DNA of 13,391 nt. Source: VAZQ01 sp036406655. Lineage in GTDB: Bacteria; Pseudomonadota; Alphaproteobacteria; Rhizobiales; Xanthobacteraceae. Position numbers and translations under genes: made by a program. The DNA lies in contig DASXAP010000035.1 in assembly GCA_036406655.1 (NCBI GenBank), positions 1 through 13,391 on the forward strand, in the 5' to 3' direction. Position 1 is the stretch's first letter, and each line of letters opens with the position of its first letter. Below are positions 1-7,033 of this stretch, in pieces. Below the pieces are notes generated by a model. That model saw nothing but the letters and a program-made list of their open reading frames with translations, was not told where the DNA came from and did no database searches.

Positions 1-794
1 TATATGCTGGGTGATTCAGTCGCGGTGCCCGGTCCTCCGCCCGTGAGCAGGAAGATCGTGTCGAACACCTTGAAGGCATCGATCAGCCTGAGCAGAACCA
101 TGACCCCGATGAGCGGCGCCATCAGCGGCAGGGTGATGCGCGAGAAAATGTAGCTCGGGGAGGCTCCGTCGACCTGGGCGGCTCGGTAAGGGCCGATCGG
201 GAGCGCCTGCAGGCCGGCGTAGAAGGCTATGATCATGAACGGAGTCCACTGCCAGACGTCGATCAGTATCAGGGCAAGGAGCGCCAGGCTGGCCGATCCG
301 AAAACCGAGGTATCGCTCAGAATCCCGAAGCGCTCGAATATGTTGTAGGAGATCAGGCCCCAGGACCCCGCAAGCATGATCTTCCAAAGCAGCGCCGCAA
401 CAATAGGCGCCATCATCGTCGGAATGAACAGGAGAGGGATGATCACCGGCCGGAATCTGATGTTCTGATTCAATACGAGCGCGCCCGCCATCCCGAGCAG
501 AAGCTCGAGCGGCACCGCAACTCCGATGAACATCAGCGCCACGCTTACGCTGTTCCAGAAGCGTCCGTCGGTGAGCAGCGTGACGTAGTTCTTGAACCAC
601 GCAAACTCCCCGACTCTGCCGTACTCGATATCGTGCAAGCTGAGATAAGCGGCGTAGAGGAACGGGACCAGTCCGACCACCACAAGGGTCATCATGGTCG
701 GCGCGATGAGCAGATACGGGAAAAGATGCCGCGGCCGCCGAGCCCGGGCCGGCTGCTGGCGTCCGATGTCCAGGATCGAGGAGCCGATCGTCAC
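1..794 (-). CDS. ABC sugar-type transporter permease (MalF-like), 3' end cut by window edge
   Basis: This is an inner-membrane subunit of a binding-protein-dependent importer. The minus-strand frame is open from about 794 to the window edge, giving about 264 visible residues. The protein starts with a short basic N-terminus, then a first hydrophobic segment (LLIAPTMMTLVVVGLVPFLY) and further membrane segments. An EAA-type loop reads AAQVDGASPSYIFSRITLPLM in part, with the conserved G and I-x-LP, and contacts the ATPase. The last visible part, LRLIDAFKVFDTIFLLTGGG, is a hallmark of MalF/UgpA-type permeases. The GTG at 794 was chosen because it is the only likely start just before the first membrane segment; a weak GGCAGG lies upstream. 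It follows the binding-protein gene by 88 nt. The second permease expected for a CUT1 system should lie to the left. Substrate cannot be read from the sequence. Confidence 0.88.
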   Translation of the reverse strand, partial: MTIGSSILDIGRQQPARARRPRHLFPYLLIAPTMMTLVVVGLVPFLYAAYLSLHDIEYGRVGEFAWFKNYVTLLTDGRFWNSVSVALMFIGVAVPLELLLGMAGALVLNQNIRFRPVIIPLLFIPTMMAPIVAALLWKIMLAGSWGLISYNIFERFGILSDTSVFGSASLALLALILIDVWQWTPFMIIAFYAGLQALPIGPYRAAQVDGASPSYIFSRITLPLMAPLIGVMVLLRLIDAFKVFDTIFLLTGGGPGTATESPSI

Positions 795-820
795 GGCTCG
801 TGCGCCTGCCGTTCGGATGG

Positions 821-845
821 GCGGGCCGGCCGTCGGCCGGCCCGC
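821..845 (-). promoter_or_regulatory. Intercistronic GC hairpin between binding-protein and permease genes
   Basis: A perfect 10-bp inverted repeat, GCGGGCCGGC and its complement, has a 5-nt loop (831-835). It lies between the binding-protein stop (883) and the permease start (794). No T-run follows on the minus strand, so it is not a standard intrinsic terminator. By analogy with other importer operons it may protect the 3' end of the binding-protein message and lower permease output; that role is inference. Confidence 0.6.
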
Positions 846-882
846 ATTCGCTCGGTCAAGTCGTGAAGGCGGCCTGACGGGA

Positions 883-2301
883 TCATTCCAGGAAGCACTT
901 TTGACAGATCGTCGATATTTTCTCCTGAGCCGCTTTCATTCCTTGCTCGGCCGATACCTTCCCCGTGGCTATGTCCTGCAAGGTGGCTCCCATCACGTCG
1001 TAGATCTCGTAGATCTTGGGGGCCCGTGGCTTGGCGTAGCCGTACTTCATCGACTCCTGCATGGCCTTGAAGAGCGACGCATTCGGCGAATTCTTCAGGG
1101 TTGGCGTGTCCCACAGGCTGTTGCGGATCGGCACGCCCCCTCCCAGCATCTCTGTCAGCGCTGTCTGGGTGCCCTTGTCGGCCATCCATTGGAGGAAGAG
1201 ATAGGTCGCCTCGGGCGCTCGGCTGCTGTTGCTGATGACCAGGGTCGATGGCTCGGTCTCGGCATGCCGCGGCGTCGTCTGTCCGGCTTTGCCGGGGACT
1301 CCCCGGTAGACGAACTTGCCCGCCAGCTTGGAGGCTCCCGGCTTGTCGATGCCGAGAACAAAGTCGCTCCAGGCCAGCGTCTGCGCGGCGATGCCGTTGC
1401 CCATCACGGTCGGCACATCGATGAGGGAATACTCCGCTTGCCCCGGCGGTGAGAACTTCCAGAGATCGGCCCAGAACTTCACTGCGGCGACGTTCTCCGG
1501 TCGATCGAAGGTCGGCTTTCCATCCTTGTCGAAGAGGTCGCCTCCCCAATTGCGCACGAAGTTGTTCCAGACGGAGACGAAGGTGGTGCCGCCGCGAATT
1601 CCCTCCAGCACGATGCCGTAATAATCGCTCGACAGGGTTTCGCCGGCGAGCCTGGCGCCTTTCGGCCGCGTGAAGAATTCGGCGATGTCGCGAATCTGCT
1701 CGAGCGTAGCCGCCGGCGCCAGCTCGTAACCGTACTTGGCCTTGAACGCGGCCTTCTCGGCCGGGTTGTCGAGAAGATCTCCCCGAGCCCAGTATATCTG
1801 GTTGTAGTTCCAGGTCAGGAACCCCCAGGTTTGACCGCGAAACCTGGTCAAGGAGCTCGCGCCGGGCTCGATGAAATCGGCCAGGTTGAAGCCGGGATCC
1901 GTCAACTTGGGATTGCCGAGAAAAGCGTCGAGCGGACGCATCACCCCCGCCGAAAGCAGCAGGCCCAGCTGCGCCGAATGCAGCATGACGGCGTCGTACT
2001 CGCCGCGCCGTGAGAGCATATCGGCCTGGCCCTTGCTGATGACCTCTGGATGGCTGAGAAGCTCGTAGTTCACCTTGATCCCTGTCTGCTCGACGAACTT
2101 CGGAATGAGCTTTTGCATTGTCTCCTGCAACGGAGTTATCTCGTCGAGAACCGTGATGGTCGTGCCGGCATACGGCTGCGCCGCCTCCTTGTATGACCAG
2201 GCATGCGCTGCCGTCGACGACAGCAGCAGTGCCGTGGCCGGAAATATCCAGGACGCGTTGCGTAAAGCGTTGCCCATATTCAGCCTAAACCTACTGGTCA
2301 T
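883..2301 (-). CDS. Extracellular solute-binding protein, family 1 (sugar/polyol ABC importer)
   Basis: Periplasmic receptor that delivers substrate to the permease pair. The chosen start gives 472 residues. A Sec signal peptide is clear: basic N-terminus, hydrophobic core (FPATALLLSS) and an AHA cleavage site near residue 33. The mature part has the family-1 layout: an N-terminal lobe starting ITVLDEITPLQETMQKLIPKF, then YDAVMLHSAQLGLLLSAGVM, and a C-terminal lobe with SSRAPEATYLFLQWMADKG. The frame stays open to 2406, but the ATG at 2301 has a purine-rich site (GAGGGAG) just upstream and is directly followed by the signal peptide. The start overlaps the end of the preceding ATPase gene by 11 nt, suggesting translational coupling. 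Family membership is firm; the ligand is unknown. Confidence 0.9.
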   Translation of the reverse strand: MTSRFRLNMGNALRNASWIFPATALLLSSTAAHAWSYKEAAQPYAGTTITVLDEITPLQETMQKLIPKFVEQTGIKVNYELLSHPEVISKGQADMLSRRGEYDAVMLHSAQLGLLLSAGVMRPLDAFLGNPKLTDPGFNLADFIEPGASSLTRFRGQTWGFLTWNYNQIYWARGDLLDNPAEKAAFKAKYGYELAPAATLEQIRDIAEFFTRPKGARLAGETLSSDYYGIVLEGIRGGTTFVSVWNNFVRNWGGDLFDKDGKPTFDRPENVAAVKFWADLWKFSPPGQAEYSLIDVPTVMGNGIAAQTLAWSDFVLGIDKPGASKLAGKFVYRGVPGKAGQTTPRHAETEPSTLVISNSSRAPEATYLFLQWMADKGTQTALTEMLGGGVPIRNSLWDTPTLKNSPNASLFKAMQESMKYGYAKPRAPKIYEIYDVMGATLQDIATGKVSAEQGMKAAQEKISTICQKCFLE

Positions 2302-3478
2302 GGTGGTGCTCTCCCTCGATACTCGCTGCAACTTCCGGCCGCTCGGACGCGCCGTGGCGGCCCGGCATCGGTCGTAAGGCTTTTCCCGTCGTCGCGTGAA
2401 AGGCAATCATGCGATCCGGCCGCAGGCTCAGCCTGATTCGGTCGCTCCGGCGGTACTCCCGCTGATCGCTCGTCCTGATCTTGACCAGGTCGTTGCCGAG
2501 GCGCGCCGTGACGAGGAGATATTTCCCGAACGGCTCGACCGCGTCGATCTCGGCAATCCCGCCCGCGTCGGAGCCGAGGATCACCGACGACGGTCGAAAT
2601 CCAACCACGATCTCCGACAGATCAGCCGCCCCCTCGACCGCCCGACGAAGCGAGCCCTCGAGCACGGTGCTGAATGCCGAGTGCTCGAACAGCAGATCGT
2701 CGGCGCGTCTGCGAAGCCGTCCGCGCACGATGTTCATCGGGGGATCGCCGACCAGCTTGGCGACTGCGAGGTTTGCCGGCGCTTCGTGGATCTCCAACGG
2801 GCTTCCCGTTTGCTGGACTGCCCCGCCGATCAGGACGACGACGCGGCCCCCGACCGCCAATGCTTCCATGGCATCCGGCGTGAACCATAGCGATGGGACC
2901 GCCTTGCTGACCAGCAGCCGTCGTATCTCCCCGCGCAGCTTGTGCCGCAGCTTGGCATCCAGGTGCGAGATCGGCTCATCGAGGAGGAATGCATTCGGTT
3001 CCTGGATCAGGACGCGGCACAGGGCGACACGTTGCTTCTGACCGCCCGAGAGCTCCGCAGGATAGCGGTCGCCGAGGGTCGACATCTCGACGAGCTCGAG
3101 GAGCCTGTCCGCGGCTTCCTCCGCAGCCCTGCCGCGCAACCGGTGACGCTGCGCCGGAGAGCGTAGCGGAAACAGCAGATTCTCCCGAGCCGTCATGTGC
3201 GGGTACAGCGCGTAGGATTCGAACATCAGTGCGACGCCTCGCGCCTGCGGCGGCGCGTCGGCCAGCATGCGGCCTTGCAGCCAGATTTCTCCGGCATCGC
3301 GCTCCTCGAGACCGGCAACGATCCGAGCCGTGGTCGTCTTGCCGGCACCCGAGGGGCCGGTGACCGCGACGACCTCGCCTGGACTCACATCGAGACTCAC
3401 ACCGGAAAGGGCGGTGCGCGCAGCAAAGCTCTTGCGAAGCCCGAGGAGCCTCAGTCCTTCTTTTGATCGCTCTAGCAT
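2291..3478 (-). CDS. MalK-like ABC ATPase, second of a pair, H-loop histidine replaced by proline
   Basis: Cytoplasmic nucleotide-binding subunit of the importer, 395 residues. Seen in order: Walker A GPSGAGKT (41-48), a Q-loop reading FESYALYPH with Glu at 87 instead of Gln, a canonical signature LSGGQKQR (143-150), Walker B FLLDEP (164-169) and D-loop SHLD. The switch position reads FTPDAMEA, so the H-loop histidine is Pro201; the codon is CCG at about 2876-2878. A TOBE-type C-terminal domain follows, introduced by ANLAVAKLVGDPPMN. The frame continues far upstream through the neighbouring gene, but the ATG at 3478 overlaps the upstream stop codon by 7 nt (ATGCTAG) and fits the usual MalK N-terminus. 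It probably pairs with the ATPase encoded just upstream rather than with itself. Confidence 0.9.
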   Translation of the reverse strand: MLERSKEGLRLLGLRKSFAARTALSGVSLDVSPGEVVAVTGPSGAGKTTTARIVAGLEERDAGEIWLQGRMLADAPPQARGVALMFESYALYPHMTARENLLFPLRSPAQRHRLRGRAAEEAADRLLELVEMSTLGDRYPAELSGGQKQRVALCRVLIQEPNAFLLDEPISHLDAKLRHKLRGEIRRLLVSKAVPSLWFTPDAMEALAVGGRVVVLIGGAVQQTGSPLEIHEAPANLAVAKLVGDPPMNIVRGRLRRRADDLLFEHSAFSTVLEGSLRRAVEGAADLSEIVVGFRPSSVILGSDAGGIAEIDAVEPFGKYLLVTARLGNDLVKIRTSDQREYRRSDRIRLSLRPDRMIAFHATTGKALRPMPGRHGASERPEVAASIEGEHHHDQ

Positions 3479-4596
3479 GACTCGAGGAGCAGATTGGCCC
3501 CTGACCCCGCATCGAAGAAGTTGAGATGCTCGGACGGAAGCCGGACAGAGACCGGGTCTCCGGGGGAGAACCTCGCCGGATCCGATACTTCGACCACGAT
3601 CCGGGTGAGCGGGTCGCGACCGCTGTCGCGAAGGTCGATCAACAGCACGTCCGTATCGCCCCGCGCCTCCATATCGAAGACGCTGCCGGGCGCTCGATCG
3701 TCGCCGACCGCTGCGGGCTGCACTTCTACATGCTCCGGCCGAATTCCCACCGTGAGCTCGCGCGTCCGCACACGTCGGCTCAGGCGCTGCGCGGCGCTCC
3801 CCGCAATGCTGGTCTTCCAGCCCTCGCCTGCGAGCTGCATTCGCGATTCTGCGGCGGAAATCGACGCCGGCAACAGGTTCATCGGAGGCTCGCCGATGAA
3901 GCCGGCGACGAAGAGATTGGCGGGGCGCTCGTAGAGCTCTCGGGGTGTGCCGAATTGCTGCAATATGCCGTTGTCCATGACTGCGACCCGATCCGCCATG
4001 GCAATCGCCTCGGTCTGGTCGTGGGTCACCAGGATTGCGGTCAGGCCGGCGCTCTGCTGCAGCCGCTTGATCTCGGTCCGCAGATATACCTTCTGATGCG
4101 CATCCAGATGGCTGAGCGGCTCGTCGAACAGCACGAGCTCGGGTCTGCGAACCAGCGCGCGTCCGATCGCCACCCGCTGCTGCGCGCCTCCACTGAGCGT
4201 GCGGACGCCGTGATCGCGCCATTCGGAGAGACCCAGGAAATCGAGCGCGGCTCGGACGCGCTGCCCGATTTCTGCAGCTGCGACGCCGCGCACCTTCAGG
4301 GGGAAAGCGACGTTGTCGTGCACGGAGAGATGCGGGTAGAGCGCATAATCCTCGAAGACCATAGCCAGATTTCGATCGCTCGGACCGAGCTCCGTCACGC
4401 GCCGATCACCGAACAGGATCTCTCCGCGACTGACCGGCTCGATGCCGGCGATCATCTTGAGCGTGGAGGTTTTCCCGCATCCCGAAGGCCCGAGGAGGGC
4501 GAGCATCTCCCCCTCTTTGCACAGCAAGGAAAGATCGATGACGGCCTTGGTCGAGCCGTAAAGCTTCCAAACCCCCTGGAGCTGGATGGATGCCAT
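3472..4596 (-). CDS. MalK-like ABC ATPase, first of a pair, variant signature LSGGA
   Basis: First gene of the importer operon, a 374-residue nucleotide-binding subunit whose motifs fall at the same residue numbers as in E. coli MalK. Walker A GPSGCGKT is at 36-43. The Q-loop FEDYALYPH has Glu82 in place of Gln. The signature is LSGGAQQR (134-141), with Ala138 where Gln is usual. Walker B is LVLFDEP (154-160), D-loop SHLD, and the H-loop VTHD keeps His192. The linker PANLFVAGFIGEPPMN leads into a TOBE domain with a GIRPEHVEV stretch. The ATG at 4596 begins MASIQLQGVWKLYG, a typical MalK start, although no clear ribosome-binding site is seen within 15 nt. It is divergent from rnd with 168 nt between them. 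Confidence 0.9.
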   Translation of the reverse strand: MASIQLQGVWKLYGSTKAVIDLSLLCKEGEMLALLGPSGCGKTSTLKMIAGIEPVSRGEILFGDRRVTELGPSDRNLAMVFEDYALYPHLSVHDNVAFPLKVRGVAAAEIGQRVRAALDFLGLSEWRDHGVRTLSGGAQQRVAIGRALVRRPELVLFDEPLSHLDAHQKVYLRTEIKRLQQSAGLTAILVTHDQTEAIAMADRVAVMDNGILQQFGTPRELYERPANLFVAGFIGEPPMNLLPASISAAESRMQLAGEGWKTSIAGSAAQRLSRRVRTRELTVGIRPEHVEVQPAAVGDDRAPGSVFDMEARGDTDVLLIDLRDSGRDPLTRIVVEVSDPARFSPGDPVSVRLPSEHLNFFDAGSGANLLLESC

Positions 4597-4627
4597 CGAG
4601 CAAAACTGCTTGGCCGCGCGCGCGCGT

Positions 4628-4656
4628 AGGTTACCTTTCAGCTGAATGTGCCGCAA
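4628..4656 (-). promoter_or_regulatory. Weak candidate promoter for the ABC importer operon
   Basis: On the minus strand, TTGCGG (4656-4651), a 17-bp spacer and TAACCT (4633-4628) precede the first ATPase gene by about 32 nt. Each hexamer matches the sigma-70 consensus at only 3 of 6 bases, so the support is mainly position and spacing. Confidence 0.22.
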
Positions 4657-4729
4657 CGCCGTGTGGTCTGCGGCAGCGTGACGTGACCGACCCTGCGCTC
4701 GAATGAGCGGGCGTCGAGCTATCCCGCCG

Positions 4730-4758
4730 TTGACGCAAGCCCGCACGGCGCCGATAAA
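4730..4758 (+). promoter_or_regulatory. Sigma-70-like promoter of rnd, predicting a leaderless message
   Basis: TTGACG (4730-4735, 5 of 6 bases), a 17-bp spacer and GATAAA (4753-4758, 4 of 6) form a good match. The -10 ends only 6 nt before the rnd ATG at 4765, so transcription would begin at or within a base of the start codon. No ribosome-binding site is seen before that ATG, which agrees with a leaderless message. Confidence 0.5.
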
Positions 4759-4764
4759 TCGCCG

Positions 4765-5382
4765 ATGACCATCCGCCTGCATCGCGGCGATCTGCCCGAC
4801 CTCTCCCATTACCGCGGCGCGGCGGTGGCGGTCGACACCGAGACCATGGGATTGGTTCCGCGCCGCGACCGGCTCTGCGTGGTGCAGCTTTCTCCCGGCG
4901 ACGGGTCCGCCGACGTGGTGCAGATCCCGCCCGAGGCCGGCAGCGCGCCGAATCTCGGCCGGCTCATGGCCGATCCCGGCGTGCTCAAGATTTTCCATTT
5001 CGCCCGGTTCGACCTCGGCGTGCTGCACAGGTCGCTGGGGACGATGCCGGGCCCGGTCTACTGCACCAAGATCGCCTCGCGCCTGGCCCGCACCTATACC
5101 GACAAGCACGGGCTCAAGGATCTGGTGCGCGAGGTGCTCGGCATCGATCTGTCCAAGCAGCAGCAGCTGTCGGATTGGGGTGCTGAGGCGCTCAGCGACG
5201 CGCAGGTCGCCTACGCCGCCTCCGACGTGCTGCACCTGCACGCGCTCAAGGACAGGCTCGACGCCATGCTCGCCCGCGAGGGCCGCGCCGAGCTTGCCGA
5301 GGCCTGTTTCCGGTTCCTGCCCGACCGGGTCCGGCTCGATCTCGCCGGCTGGGCGGCGGACGACATCTTCGCCCATTCCTGA
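4765..5382 (+). CDS. rnd: RNase D-type 3'-5' exonuclease (DEDDy), short form
   Basis: A 205-residue exoribonuclease of the DEDD superfamily, expected to trim the 3' ends of structured RNAs using two metal ions. The catalytic set is complete: Asp24 and Glu26 in VAVDTETMGL (ExoI), Asp82 in FHFARFDLGVL (ExoII), and Tyr149 and Asp153 in YAASDVLHL (ExoIII, DEDDy type). CTKIASRLARTY and KHGLKDLVREVLGIDLSK are also typical. The protein ends soon after the exonuclease fold and lacks the HRDC domains of E. coli RNase D, as is usual in alphaproteobacteria. It precedes lptC in the same direction, a common arrangement in this class. The start has no leader signal (see the promoter entry). Confidence 0.93.
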   Translation: MTIRLHRGDLPDLSHYRGAAVAVDTETMGLVPRRDRLCVVQLSPGDGSADVVQIPPEAGSAPNLGRLMADPGVLKIFHFARFDLGVLHRSLGTMPGPVYCTKIASRLARTYTDKHGLKDLVREVLGIDLSKQQQLSDWGAEALSDAQVAYAASDVLHLHALKDRLDAMLAREGRAELAEACFRFLPDRVRLDLAGWAADDIFAHS

Positions 5383-5562
5383 GCCCCTTTTTCCCCCGCT
5401 TCTTCAGCGCTCCTGAGGCATTTTTCCCCGCTCCCGCAGGGGCTTGGAGACCGAGCCGGGCTTGCCGCGGCCGGGCCACATTTCCGGGCGACTATGCGGC
5501 CACAACGGGGCTAGCATGGGGTGGGACCGCCTGATTCGGGCTCAGGCGGGCGGGGCTCGGGG

Positions 5563-6285
5563 ATGCACGCTGCAACGGCGCTGTCCAACGGCAACCCAAC
5601 GAAAGCGCGCGCTCTGCCGCGGGTGGGGCGCAGCGACGGCGAACGCGCCTTCCGTGCTGCAGCGCGCCACACCCGGCATGTTCGTTTCCTGCGGCTCGCC
5701 ATCCCCGGCGCCGTGGTCTTTTCCGCAATCGCCGCCCTGGCCGTCGCCACCTTGAGCAATCCGCTGCGCCTGCTGGCGAAGATGCCCATCGACCTCGGCT
5801 CGCTGGTCGTCTCCGGGGGCAAGATCATGATGCAGCAGCCGCGGCTCGCCGGCTTCACGCGCGACAACCGCCGCTACGATCTCTCCGCCCAGGTGGCCGG
5901 TCAGGACGTGGCCAAGCCGGACGTCATCGAGCTGCAGGGCATCCGCGCCACGATGGAGATGCAGGACAAGGTCCATTACCAGGCCACCGCGAGGGGCGGA
6001 GTGTACAATTCCAAGACCGAGCTGCTCACGCTCAACGAGGACATCATTGTCACCTCCACGAGCGGCTACCGTGCAGTCATGAGCGAGGCGGTGGTGGACG
6101 TCCCGGCCGGCAAGATCACCTCGGAGAAGCCGGTCGAGATCACCGCGGGCGGCTGGAGCGTCAACTCCAACCAGGTCGAGATCAGCGACAGCGGCGAGGT
6201 CATCCGCTTCGGTCGCGGGGTGACCGTGGTCCTGACGCCGGAAAGCACCGCGCCCGTGGCCAGCGCCGGAGTGAGCAGGCCTTGA
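5563..6285 (+). CDS. lptC: LPS export ABC transporter periplasmic subunit LptC
   Basis: Bitopic inner-membrane protein that passes lipopolysaccharide from the LptB2FG complex to LptA. With the ATG at 5563 it has 240 residues. It starts with a basic cytoplasmic N-terminus (AFRAAARHTRHVRFLRLAIP), then one membrane helix at about 45-64, then a beta-jellyroll periplasmic domain with MMQQPRLAGFTRDNRRYDLSA, YNSKTELLTLNEDIIVTSTSG and VEISDSGEVIRFGRGV. The frame can also start at GTG 5521, adding 14 Gly/Pro-rich residues; the ATG has a G-rich stretch (GGGCTCGGGG) directly upstream and was preferred, but this is not certain. The 180 nt from rnd to this start show no clear promoter or terminator. Its stop overlaps the lptA start by 4 nt (TTGA). 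Confidence 0.88.
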   Translation: MHAATALSNGNPTKARALPRVGRSDGERAFRAAARHTRHVRFLRLAIPGAVVFSAIAALAVATLSNPLRLLAKMPIDLGSLVVSGGKIMMQQPRLAGFTRDNRRYDLSAQVAGQDVAKPDVIELQGIRATMEMQDKVHYQATARGGVYNSKTELLTLNEDIIVTSTSGYRAVMSEAVVDVPAGKITSEKPVEITAGGWSVNSNQVEISDSGEVIRFGRGVTVVLTPESTAPVASAGVSRP

Positions 6286-6881
6286 CCGCCGCGACAAAGC
6301 CGGGTGCGCGCATCCTTGCCGCATTCACCGCCGCTGCGGTCGCTGTGACGGCATGGACATTCGAGGCGAGCGCCCAGAAGCCTCAGGGCCCGCCCAACGC
6401 GCTGCAGGGTTTCGCCAAGAATCGCGATCAGCCGGTGAAGATCCAGGCGACCTCGCTGGAGGTGCGGGACAAGGACAAGGTGGCGACCTTCAGCGGCGAT
6501 GTGCGGGTGATCAATGGCGACACCGAGATGCGCTGCAAGGCACTGGTCGTCTTCTACGATGACGACGGATCGGGAGGCCCCAGCATGAAGGCGGCCGAGC
6601 CCGGTCCCGGCGGCCAGCAGCAGATCAAGCGGATCGAGGCCCGCGGCGGCGTCACCGTGGCGCAGAAGGAGCAGACCGCCGCCGGCGACAGTGCGATCTT
6701 CAACCTGCGCGAGAATACCGTCACGTTGACGGGCAATGTCGTCGTCACGCGCGGGCAGGACATCCTGCGCGGACACCGGCTGATGGTGAACCTGACCAGC
6801 GGCATCTCCAGGATGGACGGCGGCCGGGTCGACGCCTTCATCGACACCCGCAAGGCTGCAGAGAAAGCCGAGAAAAAGTGA
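6282..6881 (+). CDS. lptA: LPS transport periplasmic protein LptA (OstA-like)
   Basis: Periplasmic bridge protein that carries lipopolysaccharide to the outer-membrane LptDE complex. It has 199 residues, with a signal peptide whose cleavage site is ASA-Q at about 31. The OstA/LptA fold shows as repeated short beta motifs: PVKIQATSLEVRDKDKVATF, SGDVRVINGDTEMRCKALVV, RIEARGGVTVAQKEQTAAGD and NVVVTRGQDILRGHRLMVNL. A Gly/Pro/acidic insert (DDDGSGGPSMKAAEPGPGG) separates two strands, a common place for a loop in alphaproteobacterial LptA. The protein ends in a Lys/Ala-rich tail. The start is a TTG overlapping the lptC stop in TTGA, with AGCAGG upstream, so the two are translationally coupled. Confidence 0.9.
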   Translation: MTAATKPGARILAAFTAAAVAVTAWTFEASAQKPQGPPNALQGFAKNRDQPVKIQATSLEVRDKDKVATFSGDVRVINGDTEMRCKALVVFYDDDGSGGPSMKAAEPGPGGQQQIKRIEARGGVTVAQKEQTAAGDSAIFNLRENTVTLTGNVVVTRGQDILRGHRLMVNLTSGISRMDGGRVDAFIDTRKAAEKAEKK

Positions 6882-7033
6882 GGATTGGCCTGCGGCACGG
6901 GTCTCCGCAGAAGGGACAAGCCGCGGGGGCGACCGCATGCCCGGTTGCACCGGCGTGGATTGCGGGTAAGCCCTTGATCAGCGGGGCCGATATCCTGATC
7001 ATGCGGGGCGAGGGTTGAACCGGGGCTCGAGGC

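Noticed and set aside
3479..4222. Upstream extension of the second ATPase frame to 4222
   Set aside because: This part overlaps the first ATPase gene in another frame and its translation is low-complexity; the MalK fold begins at the ATG at 3478.
4614..4626. Alternating CG run before the ABC operon, possible Z-DNA or regulatory site
   Set aside because: It is short and easily produced in GC-rich DNA; no paired motif or promoter depends on it.
5383..5562. Possible terminator or promoter between rnd and lptC
   Set aside because: Only a weak CCCC/GGGG stem without a following T-run is visible, and no -35/-10 pair with acceptable spacing was found.
6882..7033. Repeated TGATCA between lptA and lptB as an operator or small RNA
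   Set aside because: Two 6-bp palindromes about 20 nt apart are not enough; no promoter or clear hairpin was found.
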